From contig JAIFMU010000082.1 in NCBI GenBank assembly GCA_020048285.1, positions 1 through 40,799 on the forward strand: 40,799 bases of DNA, given 5' to 3'. Below, piece after piece: positions 34,041-40,745 of the stretch. The DNA comes from a bacterium. Its GTDB lineage: Bacteria > Fibrobacterota > Chitinivibrionia > Chitinivibrionales > Chitinivibrionaceae. How positions within the stretch are numbered: the stretch's first letter is position 1; each line of letters opens with the position of its first letter. The translations under genes and the position numbers were made by a program. A model generated the notes under the pieces. That model saw only the letters and a list, made by a program, of their open reading frames with translations, made no database searches and was not told the DNA's origin.

Positions 34041-34913
34041 ATGGAACGACCGGATATTTTTGACTATTCTGACTTTCGGCTCTATCTGAATGACCTTTTT
34101 AATTTTCGTTACAGTGAAGATAAAAAGTTCAATAAAGCCTACGTATGCAAGATGCTGGGGCTCGAAAATAGTCGCAGTTATTTTCAGGATATTATCAACG
34201 GGAAATATCTTTCGCCGATCAAGGTTCCGCTCATGACCGAAGTGTTTGAACTCAACAAGGGTGAAACCAAGTATTTCCGCATTCTTGTCAACTACAATCA
34301 GGCCTTTGATGAACCGGATGAGCGGGAACTCTATTTCGAACAACTCTTGTCGTTGAAACGCGCCAGTGGGCGAGAAGTGGATACATCCCAGTACGAATAC
34401 TATACGCGATGGTATCACTCGGTGATTCGCGCCACACTGGATATTATTGATGCCACAGAATCTGATATTGCCCTGATCCGCAAACAGTTGATTCCGGAGA
34501 TCTCTTCGAAACAGGTGGAAGAGTCGCTGGCACTGCTGGCGAAACTGGATCTCATTTTTGTGGACGAACGAGGATTTCTCAAGCCGTCGGATACGATTAT
34601 TCGCACGCCTCAGTATTGCCGCGATGAAGCGGTGATTCGCTATCAGATGCAGATTCTCGAACAGGCACAGCACGTCTATCCCGCAAAAAGCAAGTCCGGT
34701 ATGAACAAGCGGACTATCACGAAAATTCTCACCTTTTCCGCCGAGGGCAACAAGCGGGTCGAATCGGCGATCGATCGGTTCAGCAATGAAATTAATACCA
34801 TCGTTTCCGAGGATGAGGATGAACCGGATCGCATCTATCAGATGTTGATCACCCTTTTCCCCTATACCAAATCGACGGGGAAATTGAGCCCGGCAAAAGG
34901 AGCACAGAGATGA
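34041..34913 (+). CDS. TIGR02147-family protein
   Basis: 290 residues, cytoplasmic, mostly helical. The N-terminus DIFDYSDFRLYLNDLFNFR followed by KAYVCKMLGLENSRSYFQDIINGK is characteristic of TIGR02147, a large paralogous family of Fibrobacter and some Bdellovibrio-like bacteria. The SRSYFQDII part looks like a helix-turn-helix, and a regulator role is often proposed but not proven. Its last 4 bases overlap the start of a lipoprotein gene (ATGA). This pairing suggests that it controls, or acts with, that lipoprotein. Confidence 0.88.
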   Translation: MERPDIFDYSDFRLYLNDLFNFRYSEDKKFNKAYVCKMLGLENSRSYFQDIINGKYLSPIKVPLMTEVFELNKGETKYFRILVNYNQAFDEPDERELYFEQLLSLKRASGREVDTSQYEYYTRWYHSVIRATLDIIDATESDIALIRKQLIPEISSKQVEESLALLAKLDLIFVDERGFLKPSDTIIRTPQYCRDEAVIRYQMQILEQAQHVYPAKSKSGMNKRTITKILTFSAEGNKRVESAIDRFSNEINTIVSEDEDEPDRIYQMLITLFPYTKSTGKLSPAKGAQR

Positions 34914-36961
34914 AAAAAGTAGTAGAAATGATGCTTCTGGCGTTCGTGATTGTGATGATAGGGTGCAATGCGCCTTCGGTGGCGGGAAAAGTGGATGAAA
35001 CAGATACGCAACTTCCAGGATTGATCTCGCCTGCGGGAATGCCCGTAGCCGGTGCGAAAGTAAAGCTGTTCAAGAGTCAGGACACCACCGGCACCGTGGT
35101 GGATTCTATGGTGACCGATGCCAATGGGAAATACTCTCTTGAAAAAATCCCCGATGGGGTCTACGCGATCTGGGCGGAAACGGACAGCCTCGTCTTTTTC
35201 AAAGATGAAATCGTGCTCACCGATTCGACCACCTACCGATCCACGGATACGCTGGAACAGCCGCGAACAATTCTCGTACCGGTCACGGTGGAACCGCAAC
35301 ACTCGCCGCAGATCATTATGGCGCAGATTCTCGGTACCAACGAATATCCGCTAGTGCAACCATCCTCGACGAATCGCTCCTATCTCGTGCTCGATCGCGT
35401 GCCCAACGGATCGTTTACGGTGCGACTTGCACCGGCAAATCCGAACAAGCACGAGTACACTCCGCGCAGTTGGCCCATTGCGATCAGCGACAATTCGCCT
35501 GACACGGTGGCAGAAGTGTGGCACATGGAGTACACCGGCATTCCTGTGGTGAAAGGTGTCGCCGCTCAGTTCGATACGCTCACCGGCATAGCCTCGGTTT
35601 CGTGGGAACCAACGCCCTTTTCGCTCTTTTCTCGCTATGAAATCTATCGCGACCTGATCAGTGCGCCATCGCTTTCGACTCAACCGATCGCTTCTACAAG
35701 CGAACCGCTCTACAACGATTCTCTGGTGGCAAACGGAGTTGTGCCGGGAACCTACATCTACCGAATAAAAATTCGCAACAGTGCCGGTGAAGTGGGTGTT
35801 CACCACTACGTCGATACGATTACCTATGTCGATCCCGCGGAAGAGTTGAACATTTTAAAATCTACGGCAGTAGGGGTGAACTTTCGCGAACGGGTGAAGA
35901 TTCCTCTCAACGTGAGCAGTTGGTTTGGGGAAACGCCGCAAGGAACAATTGCGATCAATGGCGGTGCGGCACAACCGTTGAGCTCCTTTGACACAGTGGC
36001 CATCTCTATAGATTCTCTTATTGGCGAATCAATTCCCGTGGTGGTAGCAATCAGTGGGGACAATCGCACGGTGGTTGATACCATTTTGCTCAATGTAACA
36101 CTGGCGTGGAACAAAATAGGAACAGTTCCCACCGCCGGAACCGCTCTTCAGCCACTGCGCGTAGGAGAGTCAATCTACCTTCCCGTGATTGCCGGAAATC
36201 GCTACTATCTCTACCGCAGTGATGATTCGTGTCGCCAGTGGAACCTCCTGTCCGACTCGGCGGTGGCAACGAGCCCGCTCTCTGCCGCTTCCAATCCTGT
36301 AGCGCAGGATGGGTGGCTCTGGATTGTCGATGGAGTGGGAAATCTCTGCAGTTCTCTCGATGGAACACTCTGGACGGTGAACAGTTCTGCCCCGGTGGAC
36401 CCGTTCTGGGAGGGGCTTACGGAAACGAAAATCCTTGCGTCGGTGAACGGAACTCTGGAACTGGCAATCGACAATAGCCATGACCGCACGTCCGGTGGAA
36501 CAGAACTGACCTTTTGGCGATACAATCGCACTGCCGGTGTGTTTGATTCTACGGGGAAACTGCGCGAGTATCTCAATCACTATTGGATCGAATCGGATGA
36601 AACGGGAGTATCCCTCTATACCTTTGATGAAAAAAGCTCCCGCCGGGCCATTGATCGCTACACTGTTTCCAACGGCGTAGTTCAGACTGGCACATTGAAT
36701 CAAAATAGTGAAGATCTCTCTTTTCGTTCGACCTCGTACCGCCACCTTTCTATGACCCGATTCTGTGGCAAACAGCTCTTTGTTGATGGGCGAGGTGCAA
36801 ACCAGTTCCTCGCCGTGAATATCGGACAACAGTGGAACCCTAATCTTATCGCCAAGGCCCATGCAGTGGGAACTGTTCCCACAACGCTCCCCGTTCAGTT
36901 GATCACCATGGGAAATACGCTCTGGATGGTCAATGCGGAAGGGGTATTTGCGGGGCAATGA
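34910..36961 (+). CDS. Lipoprotein with carboxypeptidase-regulatory-like and FN3-like domains
   Basis: 683 residues starting with a lipoprotein signal (FVIVMIGC, C19). Residues 35-110 are a carboxypeptidase-regulatory-like beta sandwich (AGMPVAGAKVKLFKSQ, then TDANGKYSLEKIPDGVYAIWA). Residues 220-300 are FN3-like (TGIASVSWEPTPFSLFSRYE, then PGTYIYRIKIRNSAGE). The C-terminal ~280 residues have strands with W and YLYRSDD/WNLLSDS patterns like propeller repeats. It is surface or periplasmic. It is translationally coupled to the TIGR02147 gene. Confidence 0.82.
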   Translation: MKKVVEMMLLAFVIVMIGCNAPSVAGKVDETDTQLPGLISPAGMPVAGAKVKLFKSQDTTGTVVDSMVTDANGKYSLEKIPDGVYAIWAETDSLVFFKDEIVLTDSTTYRSTDTLEQPRTILVPVTVEPQHSPQIIMAQILGTNEYPLVQPSSTNRSYLVLDRVPNGSFTVRLAPANPNKHEYTPRSWPIAISDNSPDTVAEVWHMEYTGIPVVKGVAAQFDTLTGIASVSWEPTPFSLFSRYEIYRDLISAPSLSTQPIASTSEPLYNDSLVANGVVPGTYIYRIKIRNSAGEVGVHHYVDTITYVDPAEELNILKSTAVGVNFRERVKIPLNVSSWFGETPQGTIAINGGAAQPLSSFDTVAISIDSLIGESIPVVVAISGDNRTVVDTILLNVTLAWNKIGTVPTAGTALQPLRVGESIYLPVIAGNRYYLYRSDDSCRQWNLLSDSAVATSPLSAASNPVAQDGWLWIVDGVGNLCSSLDGTLWTVNSSAPVDPFWEGLTETKILASVNGTLELAIDNSHDRTSGGTELTFWRYNRTAGVFDSTGKLREYLNHYWIESDETGVSLYTFDEKSSRRAIDRYTVSNGVVQTGTLNQNSEDLSFRSTSYRHLSMTRFCGKQLFVDGRGANQFLAVNIGQQWNPNLIAKAHAVGTVPTTLPVQLITMGNTLWMVNAEGVFAGQ

Positions 36962-37111
36962 ATGAGTCGGTTGCTTGGTGGGCTGGTTTTACAGAATTAC
37001 ATACCGCTGTGTCGCGGTAAGCTCCTTGTAGCAGTTGTGAACAGATAGAAGAGTGCGAAAAGAGTATGCAGGTATGACACAACAACGATTGCTCATAGGG
37101 GGCGGATAAAC
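36962..37111. other. Gene-free stretch with one hairpin
   Basis: Part of a 455-bp gap between the lipoprotein and DUF6261-like genes. I see no gene here. TACCGC (37002-37007) pairs perfectly with GCGGTA (37014-37019) over a 6-base loop containing CTGTGT if the last stem C is counted. This loop sequence also occurs in the REP-like hairpins downstream. Confidence 0.6.
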
Positions 37112-37150
37112 GAGACTGTGCAAGTATTTGCAATAAAACACAAAAATCGT

Positions 37151-37174
37151 AGATTCGGCCCTATGTGGCCGACT
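37151..37174 (+). repeat. REP-like unit A (GTAG head plus hairpin)
   Basis: GTAGAT is followed by stem TCGGCC, loop CTATGT and stem GGCCGA, 24 bases in all. The partner unit B is on the other strand at 37212-37235. This is the layout of REP elements: a GTAG tetranucleotide 5' of a hairpin. Confidence 0.75.
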
Positions 37175-37177
37175 GAA

Positions 37178-37200
37178 ATCAATGTAATCGGTTGATTTAA
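37178..37200. repeat. Hairpin between the REP-like units
   Basis: AAATCAA (37178-37184) pairs with TTGATTT (37194-37200) over a 9-base loop. With the outer CGTAGAT/ATCTACG pairing (37150-37156 with 37230-37236) the whole segment can fold as a three-armed cloverleaf. Confidence 0.6.
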
Positions 37201-37211
37201 TCTTTGAAAAG

Positions 37212-37235
37212 ATGCCCACACAGGGGCATATCTAC
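37212..37235 (-). repeat. REP-like unit B (inverted, GTAG head plus hairpin)
   Basis: Read on the minus strand: GTAGAT, stem ATGCCC, loop CTGTGT, stem GGGCAT. Same length, head and loop pattern as unit A, but the stem differs at several positions on both arms in a compensating way. Inverted pairs of this kind are called BIMEs in enterobacteria. Confidence 0.75.
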
Positions 37236-37309
37236 GGAAAATTTGAATTCTTGCACAGTCTCCCTGCCCCCCTCCGGCGTTACCGCCAAATGAGCGTTTA
37301 TCTCTGATC

Positions 37310-37333
37310 GTGGTAGACACATTGGTCTACCAC
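37310..37333. repeat. 9-bp perfect hairpin with 6-base loop
   Basis: GTGGTAGAC (37310-37318) pairs with GTCTACCAC (37325-37333). The loop reads CAATGT on the minus strand, close to the CTRTGT loops of the REP-like units. No T-run follows on either strand, so it is not a clear terminator. The rest of 37334-37416 shows nothing I can name. Confidence 0.75.
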
Positions 37334-37416
37334 TATATCGCATTTTTCATTCTTTTACAATCCGATCAGCCTCCGTCTATAGTGTTTTTACAACCATAAC
37401 CGCAAGCGATACAGGA

Positions 37417-38151
37417 TCAACTAGCCATCTCTTCGAGGTTGTTATCTTTACGCGTCTGATCAGCCTTTGCGCGTGATACTATCTCATCTATAACTCCGTC
37501 AAGAACAGGGATCAGTGGTGCATATTTTGTATTGTCATCAAGGGCAGTATTATTGATATGAGAAAAAATGGCAGTGATGCGTTTTACAATATCTTCGCGA
37601 ATTGAACTGATGTCGCGATATACCTCTTCATTGGCGAGATTGTATTGTTTCTGCATAAGCAATGTGTCAAATTGGGTCTGCATTTTAGTAATATCTACAA
37701 TATGCACCCCTGCTTTCGCCTCTTCGATCACCCCGGACATATTTGCCAACGCAGCGAGAGTGTCTTTAATAGCAGAACTTAAGTTCAGCTGGCCCATTTG
37801 CTGATATTGTTGACACGAGGCATTGATTACTGATAGTAACTGCTCGGCAGCATCGGCGGCATCTCCGTTGTACATTCTATTGTCCAAAAGTCCTTTTAGG
37901 TAGCTGATCAGTGCTTTGAGATAGGCTTTGCGCGATTGGTGTATTGACTCTTTAGCTTTTGTCATGGATGATTTTCGCGTTCTCGAATTGACGATGTGCA
38001 TCTCCTGTGAAAGTGACAAAAGGGTATCAAAGTGAGGTTTAAGACCTGCTTCAGACCTAAATGTCCCGGCACTTTTAGCCATAAGTTCTCCCATTTCAGG
38101 AAGTAGTACGGTAGGTATTTTTGTGTGGTGAAACGTTTTCAAAACGCTCAT
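37417..38151 (-). CDS. Helical cytoplasmic protein, DUF6261-like
   Basis: Start 38151 is chosen because GAGGAG lies 5 bases upstream. The 244 residues are almost wholly helical, with no signal peptide or membrane helix. The layout resembles DUF6261 proteins of Bacteroidota: an N-terminal LPEMGELMAKSAGTF, a helix bundle with regularly spaced leucines, a FDTLLMQKQYNLANEEVYRD segment and a closing VLDGVIDEIVSRAK. The match is by pattern only and the function is unknown. It has its own near-consensus promoter and lies between the REP-like pair and the 42-bp repeat array. Confidence 0.75.
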   Translation of the reverse strand: MSVLKTFHHTKIPTVLLPEMGELMAKSAGTFRSEAGLKPHFDTLLSLSQEMHIVNSRTRKSSMTKAKESIHQSRKAYLKALISYLKGLLDNRMYNGDAADAAEQLLSVINASCQQYQQMGQLNLSSAIKDTLAALANMSGVIEEAKAGVHIVDITKMQTQFDTLLMQKQYNLANEEVYRDISSIREDIVKRITAIFSHINNTALDDNTKYAPLIPVLDGVIDEIVSRAKADQTRKDNNLEEMAS

Positions 38152-38227
38152 GGTAACTCCTCTCATGCGAAAGCTATACTGTTCGCAAATATGTTTCTTT
38201 AAATGAGTATATTTTACTCGTATAAAT

Positions 38228-38256
38228 ATAGTACCGTACTGTTTTTTGCCTGTCAA
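38228..38256 (-). promoter_or_regulatory. Sigma-70-type promoter of the DUF6261-like gene
   Basis: On the minus strand a perfect TTGACA (38251-38256) is 17 bases from TACTAT (38228-38233). An inverted repeat AGTAC-C-GTACT (38230-38240) overlaps the -10 box and may be an operator. The leader to the ATG at 38151 is about 70 bases. Confidence 0.65.
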
Positions 38257-38482
38257 TACCCAGAAATGAAAAAAGATAGAGTCGCTTTGTTAAAAAAGAG
38301 TGTGTTGCTGTTCTGCTTGTAACTCATCTGATCGCTAGCAGTTATTTCTGTTTCTCCTGCATTGTTGTCCTCGCAACTCAAGAGATATACTGGTAGTAAC
38401 TGCACAAGATGATATTCTGTGTTGTACGTGAACTGTTTCAGTAATGTGGTACTGTTTAAGATTTGGTTGAATTGTGCGACTG
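38257..38482. other. Gene-free stretch before the repeat array
   Basis: No gene is seen. A weak hairpin CAGTA (38439-38443) with TACTG (38450-38454) lies just before the array, and 38463-38482 looks like a degraded repeat unit. Confidence 0.5.
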
Positions 38483-38876
38483 TTCATTTTTGTGTTTCAC
38501 GGTTGTGCTATATCAAAACGAGCATTCGTTTTTGTATCTCACGGTTGTAATATGCCCAAACGAGTGTTCATTTTTGTATCTCACTGTTGTAATATGCCAA
38601 GACGAGCGCTCATTTTTGTATCTCACGGTTGTACTATGCCAAAATGAATGTTCATTTTTGTGTCTCACTGTTGTACTATGCCATAATGAGTGTTCATTTT
38701 TGTATCTCACAGTTGTACTATGCCCAAATGAGCGTTCATTTTTGTATCTCACTGTTGTACTATGCCATAATGAGTGTTCATTTTTGTATTCCATGGTTGT
38801 GGTACGTCAAAACGAACGTTCGTTTTTGTATCTCACTGTTGTAATGTGTTTAAACGTGCATTCATTCAAACATTTC
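38483..38876. repeat. 42-bp tandem array, nine full units plus a partial one
   Basis: Units start at 38483, 38525, 38567, 38609, 38651, 38693, 38735, 38777 and 38819, with a partial unit at 38861. Each is near TTCATTTTTGTATCTCACKG followed by TTGTACTATGCC and a variable AAAATGAGTG end. The junction between units is palindromic, for example AAAACGA-GCAT-TCGTTTT at 38517 and AAAATGA-ATGT-TCATTTT near 38642. Changes on one arm are matched on the other in several junctions. There are no unique spacers, so it is not CRISPR. Both strands read open as 14-residue repeats, but substitutions fall at all codon positions and there is no ribosome site, so I treat it as non-coding. Confidence 0.9.
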
Positions 38877-38916
38877 ATGAAATTATTATGATTGTGGTAT
38901 GTTATAGATGCGGTGT

Positions 38917-38987
38917 GAATCAGATGCACACATTTGATTCCTGAGCTTGTCGAAGGATCCGTGGATATCGTCGGTTTGACAAGCTCA
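38917..38987. repeat. Inverted-repeat cluster after the array
   Basis: GAATCA (38917-38922) pairs with TGATTC (38935-38940). Directly next, TGAGCTTGTC (38942-38951) has a perfect inverted copy GACAAGCTCA at 38978-38987. The segment CCTGAGCTTGTCGAAGG resembles a short dispersed repeat that I have seen in other environmental genomes (memory, unverified). Confidence 0.65.
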
Positions 38988-39047
38988 CTGACCATATTAC
39001 AAGAGGCATTTGTTTTACACCGGAGCAATAATGTAGTTATTTCATGG

Positions 39048-39090
39048 TGAGCCGGAGACTCATGGGTGGACATGCCGAGCCGGAGACTCG
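39048..39090. repeat. Two copies of a small hairpin repeat with compensating stem change
   Basis: TGAG-CCGGAGA-CTCA (39048-39062) and CGAG-CCGGAGA-CTCG (39076-39090) have the same loop. The outer pair changes from T-A to C-G. The spacing is 28 bases. The rest of 38988-39182 holds no gene. Confidence 0.75.
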
Positions 39091-39112
39091 TCAAGAGAAT
39101 AAGAGAATATAG

Positions 39113-39141
39113 TTGACATTCTTCGTCATACATAGTAATCT
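39113..39141 (+). promoter_or_regulatory. Possible promoter of the FG-GAP protein gene
   Basis: A perfect TTGACA (39113-39118) lies 65 bases before the start at 39183. The -10 region is weak: TAATCT at 17 bases, or AGTAAT at 15. The call rests on the -35 box. Confidence 0.35.
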
Positions 39142-39182
39142 ACCCGCTCAATTAATGAATAACTCATATAGGTTGAGTACAA

Positions 39183-40745
39183 ATGCATCCAATGAAAAAG
39201 GCCCTCACAGCGGCACTACTCGCCGCGGCAACACTGTCGGCAGATCAACTGACCATAGGAACATCAAGTAATCAGCTCAATCTGACCCTAAGCGGGGCAG
39301 AATCAAAAGTGGGGGTAAAACTCTATGACCTCATGGGAAGAGAACTCTTTAACCAACAGGAGATGACACTTAGTAGTGGTATGCAATCAGTCCCGCTGAA
39401 CAGTTCACTGGCCCGCGGTATGTATATCATGCAGGTTTCAGTTGATGGAAAGCAATTCAGCAAGAAAATGATTGCTGGAAGTTCGGCGACATTTGAAGTC
39501 TCATCAAATTCTCTTGCTCCAAATATTATTCATTCAAGAGCAATAGCTTCAGGTAATAATATTATTGGATATTCTATGGTTGATATAACAGGAGGTTATA
39601 GTAATCTCTCTGGGCTTGGAAGATCTATCTCGATAGGAGATCTCAATGGTGATGGCAACGAAGATCTATTTGCCATAAATTTTGGGATTTTGAAAATGGG
39701 TTCTTCCGGATCTGTCATTTCTGATTCCACAATGCCGTTTGGTGCAGCATATAATACTGGTTTTGCTGATTACTACAATTCACTTAATTATTCCGATTAT
39801 GAAAAAAGCTACGCATATAGTGGAAAAATTGTAGATGCCGCTTATCTTGGTAAACATATTGCTGGAGGGGTAACAAGCGATGTAGTTGTCATTGCTGTCG
39901 AAAAAACAAGAAAGCCTATATCGGGTGGTGGATTAACGTCCGTGACAACAAATGATCTTATCATTTTGAAGCTATCTAAAAACGGTGTAATTAATGAATA
40001 CAACTATCTCTATACTGGTAATTATAGTAATAGAAATGTAGGAAATAATAAGATTACTATGTTAAGTGCGTTGGGTGATCTTGATAAAAATGGATATATA
40101 GATTTCGCGGCAGTTGATAATAGTGATTTGCGTACAATATATCCTACTGGCACATCCTATCCACCTATTGATTTTGCAGCATACGGTAGAGTTACATTGT
40201 ACTTTATGGAATCTGCGAGTGTAGTACATAAAACCGTTGAATTGACCGCAGAATCCAAGAACATCAGTTCTGTAAAAGGTTATGGTAACACCAGTCCACT
40301 TTATTTGAATCGTCGTTGTACCAATGTAAATGATCTTAATGGAGATAACATTGCAGATCTCATGATTGGACAGGTCGTTTTCTATGGTGACAAGGTTGGT
40401 GCATACACTGGCGGGTATAAAGACATGAGTGCACCACTTGCAAATATTTTCCAAAGAGAATTAACAGCCAAATCATCATTTGCGACTAACCTGAGTGAAC
40501 GTGTTGATGTAAATGGAGATGGTTACATTGAATTTGTAGGGGACACTGTCGGAAGAAGCCCTGGTACAGCATTTAGACAAAAGGTGTATACACTTATTCC
40601 TGGAAAAAGGGCAGGCGGGATTATTGAACCGATCTTATTTCCTATGCCTGATTTTTCATCTGCGAATAAAACCTATCCCGATGTAGTTTTTTCTTATCCA
40701 ATCAATAGTGTTATTAAGCAGACTGCCAAATATGGGTCTGCATGA
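39183..40745 (+). CDS. Secreted FG-GAP/integrin-alpha-like protein with an N-terminal type-IX-like domain
   Basis: 520 residues with a signal peptide (KKALTAALLAAATLSA). Residues 20-95 look like the beta domain usually found at the C-terminus of type IX secreted proteins (VGVKLYDLMGRELFNQ, then ARGMYIMQVSVDGK, then KKMI), but here it comes right after the signal. Four FG-GAP-like calcium loops follow: GDLNGDGNEDLFAI, GDLDKNGYIDFAAV, NDLNGDNIADLMIG and VDVNGDGYIEFVG, a seven-bladed propeller pattern. It is probably a surface protein. The start at 39183 is backed by GGTTGAG; ATG 39192 is possible. It follows the repeat-rich region. Confidence 0.82.
   Translation: MHPMKKALTAALLAAATLSADQLTIGTSSNQLNLTLSGAESKVGVKLYDLMGRELFNQQEMTLSSGMQSVPLNSSLARGMYIMQVSVDGKQFSKKMIAGSSATFEVSSNSLAPNIIHSRAIASGNNIIGYSMVDITGGYSNLSGLGRSISIGDLNGDGNEDLFAINFGILKMGSSGSVISDSTMPFGAAYNTGFADYYNSLNYSDYEKSYAYSGKIVDAAYLGKHIAGGVTSDVVVIAVEKTRKPISGGGLTSVTTNDLIILKLSKNGVINEYNYLYTGNYSNRNVGNNKITMLSALGDLDKNGYIDFAAVDNSDLRTIYPTGTSYPPIDFAAYGRVTLYFMESASVVHKTVELTAESKNISSVKGYGNTSPLYLNRRCTNVNDLNGDNIADLMIGQVVFYGDKVGAYTGGYKDMSAPLANIFQRELTAKSSFATNLSERVDVNGDGYIEFVGDTVGRSPGTAFRQKVYTLIPGKRAGGIIEPILFPMPDFSSANKTYPDVVFSYPINSVIKQTAKYGSA

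Larger units (their letters stand above)
37112..37262. mobile_element. MITE-like element: 13-bp terminal inverted repeats enclosing a REP pair
   Basis: GAGACTGTGCAAG (37112-37124) has a perfect inverted copy at 37250-37262, and AGGGGGC-like G-runs continue just outside both ends. The 151 bp between and including them has no convincing reading frame. I see no target-site duplication. It could be a MITE, an insertion-sequence remnant, or two chance-adjacent repeats. Confidence 0.55.

Noticed and set aside
36170-36958. Long minus-strand reading frame opposite the lipoprotein gene
   Set aside because: Shadow of the plus-strand gene; no signal, ribosome site or recognisable domain.
37175-37215. 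Hammerhead ribozyme-like core (CTGAAAT and GAAAA near stems)
   Set aside because: The conserved CUGANGA core is not matched and stem order is wrong.
37150-37236. tRNA-like gene: outer 7-bp stem CGTAGAT/ATCTACG with three hairpins
   Set aside because: No TTC loop, wrong stem lengths, no CCA; better read as two inverted REP-like units with a middle hairpin.
37310-37333. Terminator of the DUF6261-like gene
   Set aside because: Perfect stem but no T-run after it on the minus strand.
38483-38876. CRISPR array
   Set aside because: Units are contiguous, with no unique spacers between them, and no cas genes are near.
38463-38891. Open reading frame of 142 codons across the 42-bp array, and a 93-codon frame on the other strand
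   Set aside because: No ribosome site, TTG start, both strands open only because 42 is divisible by 3, and substitutions at all codon positions.
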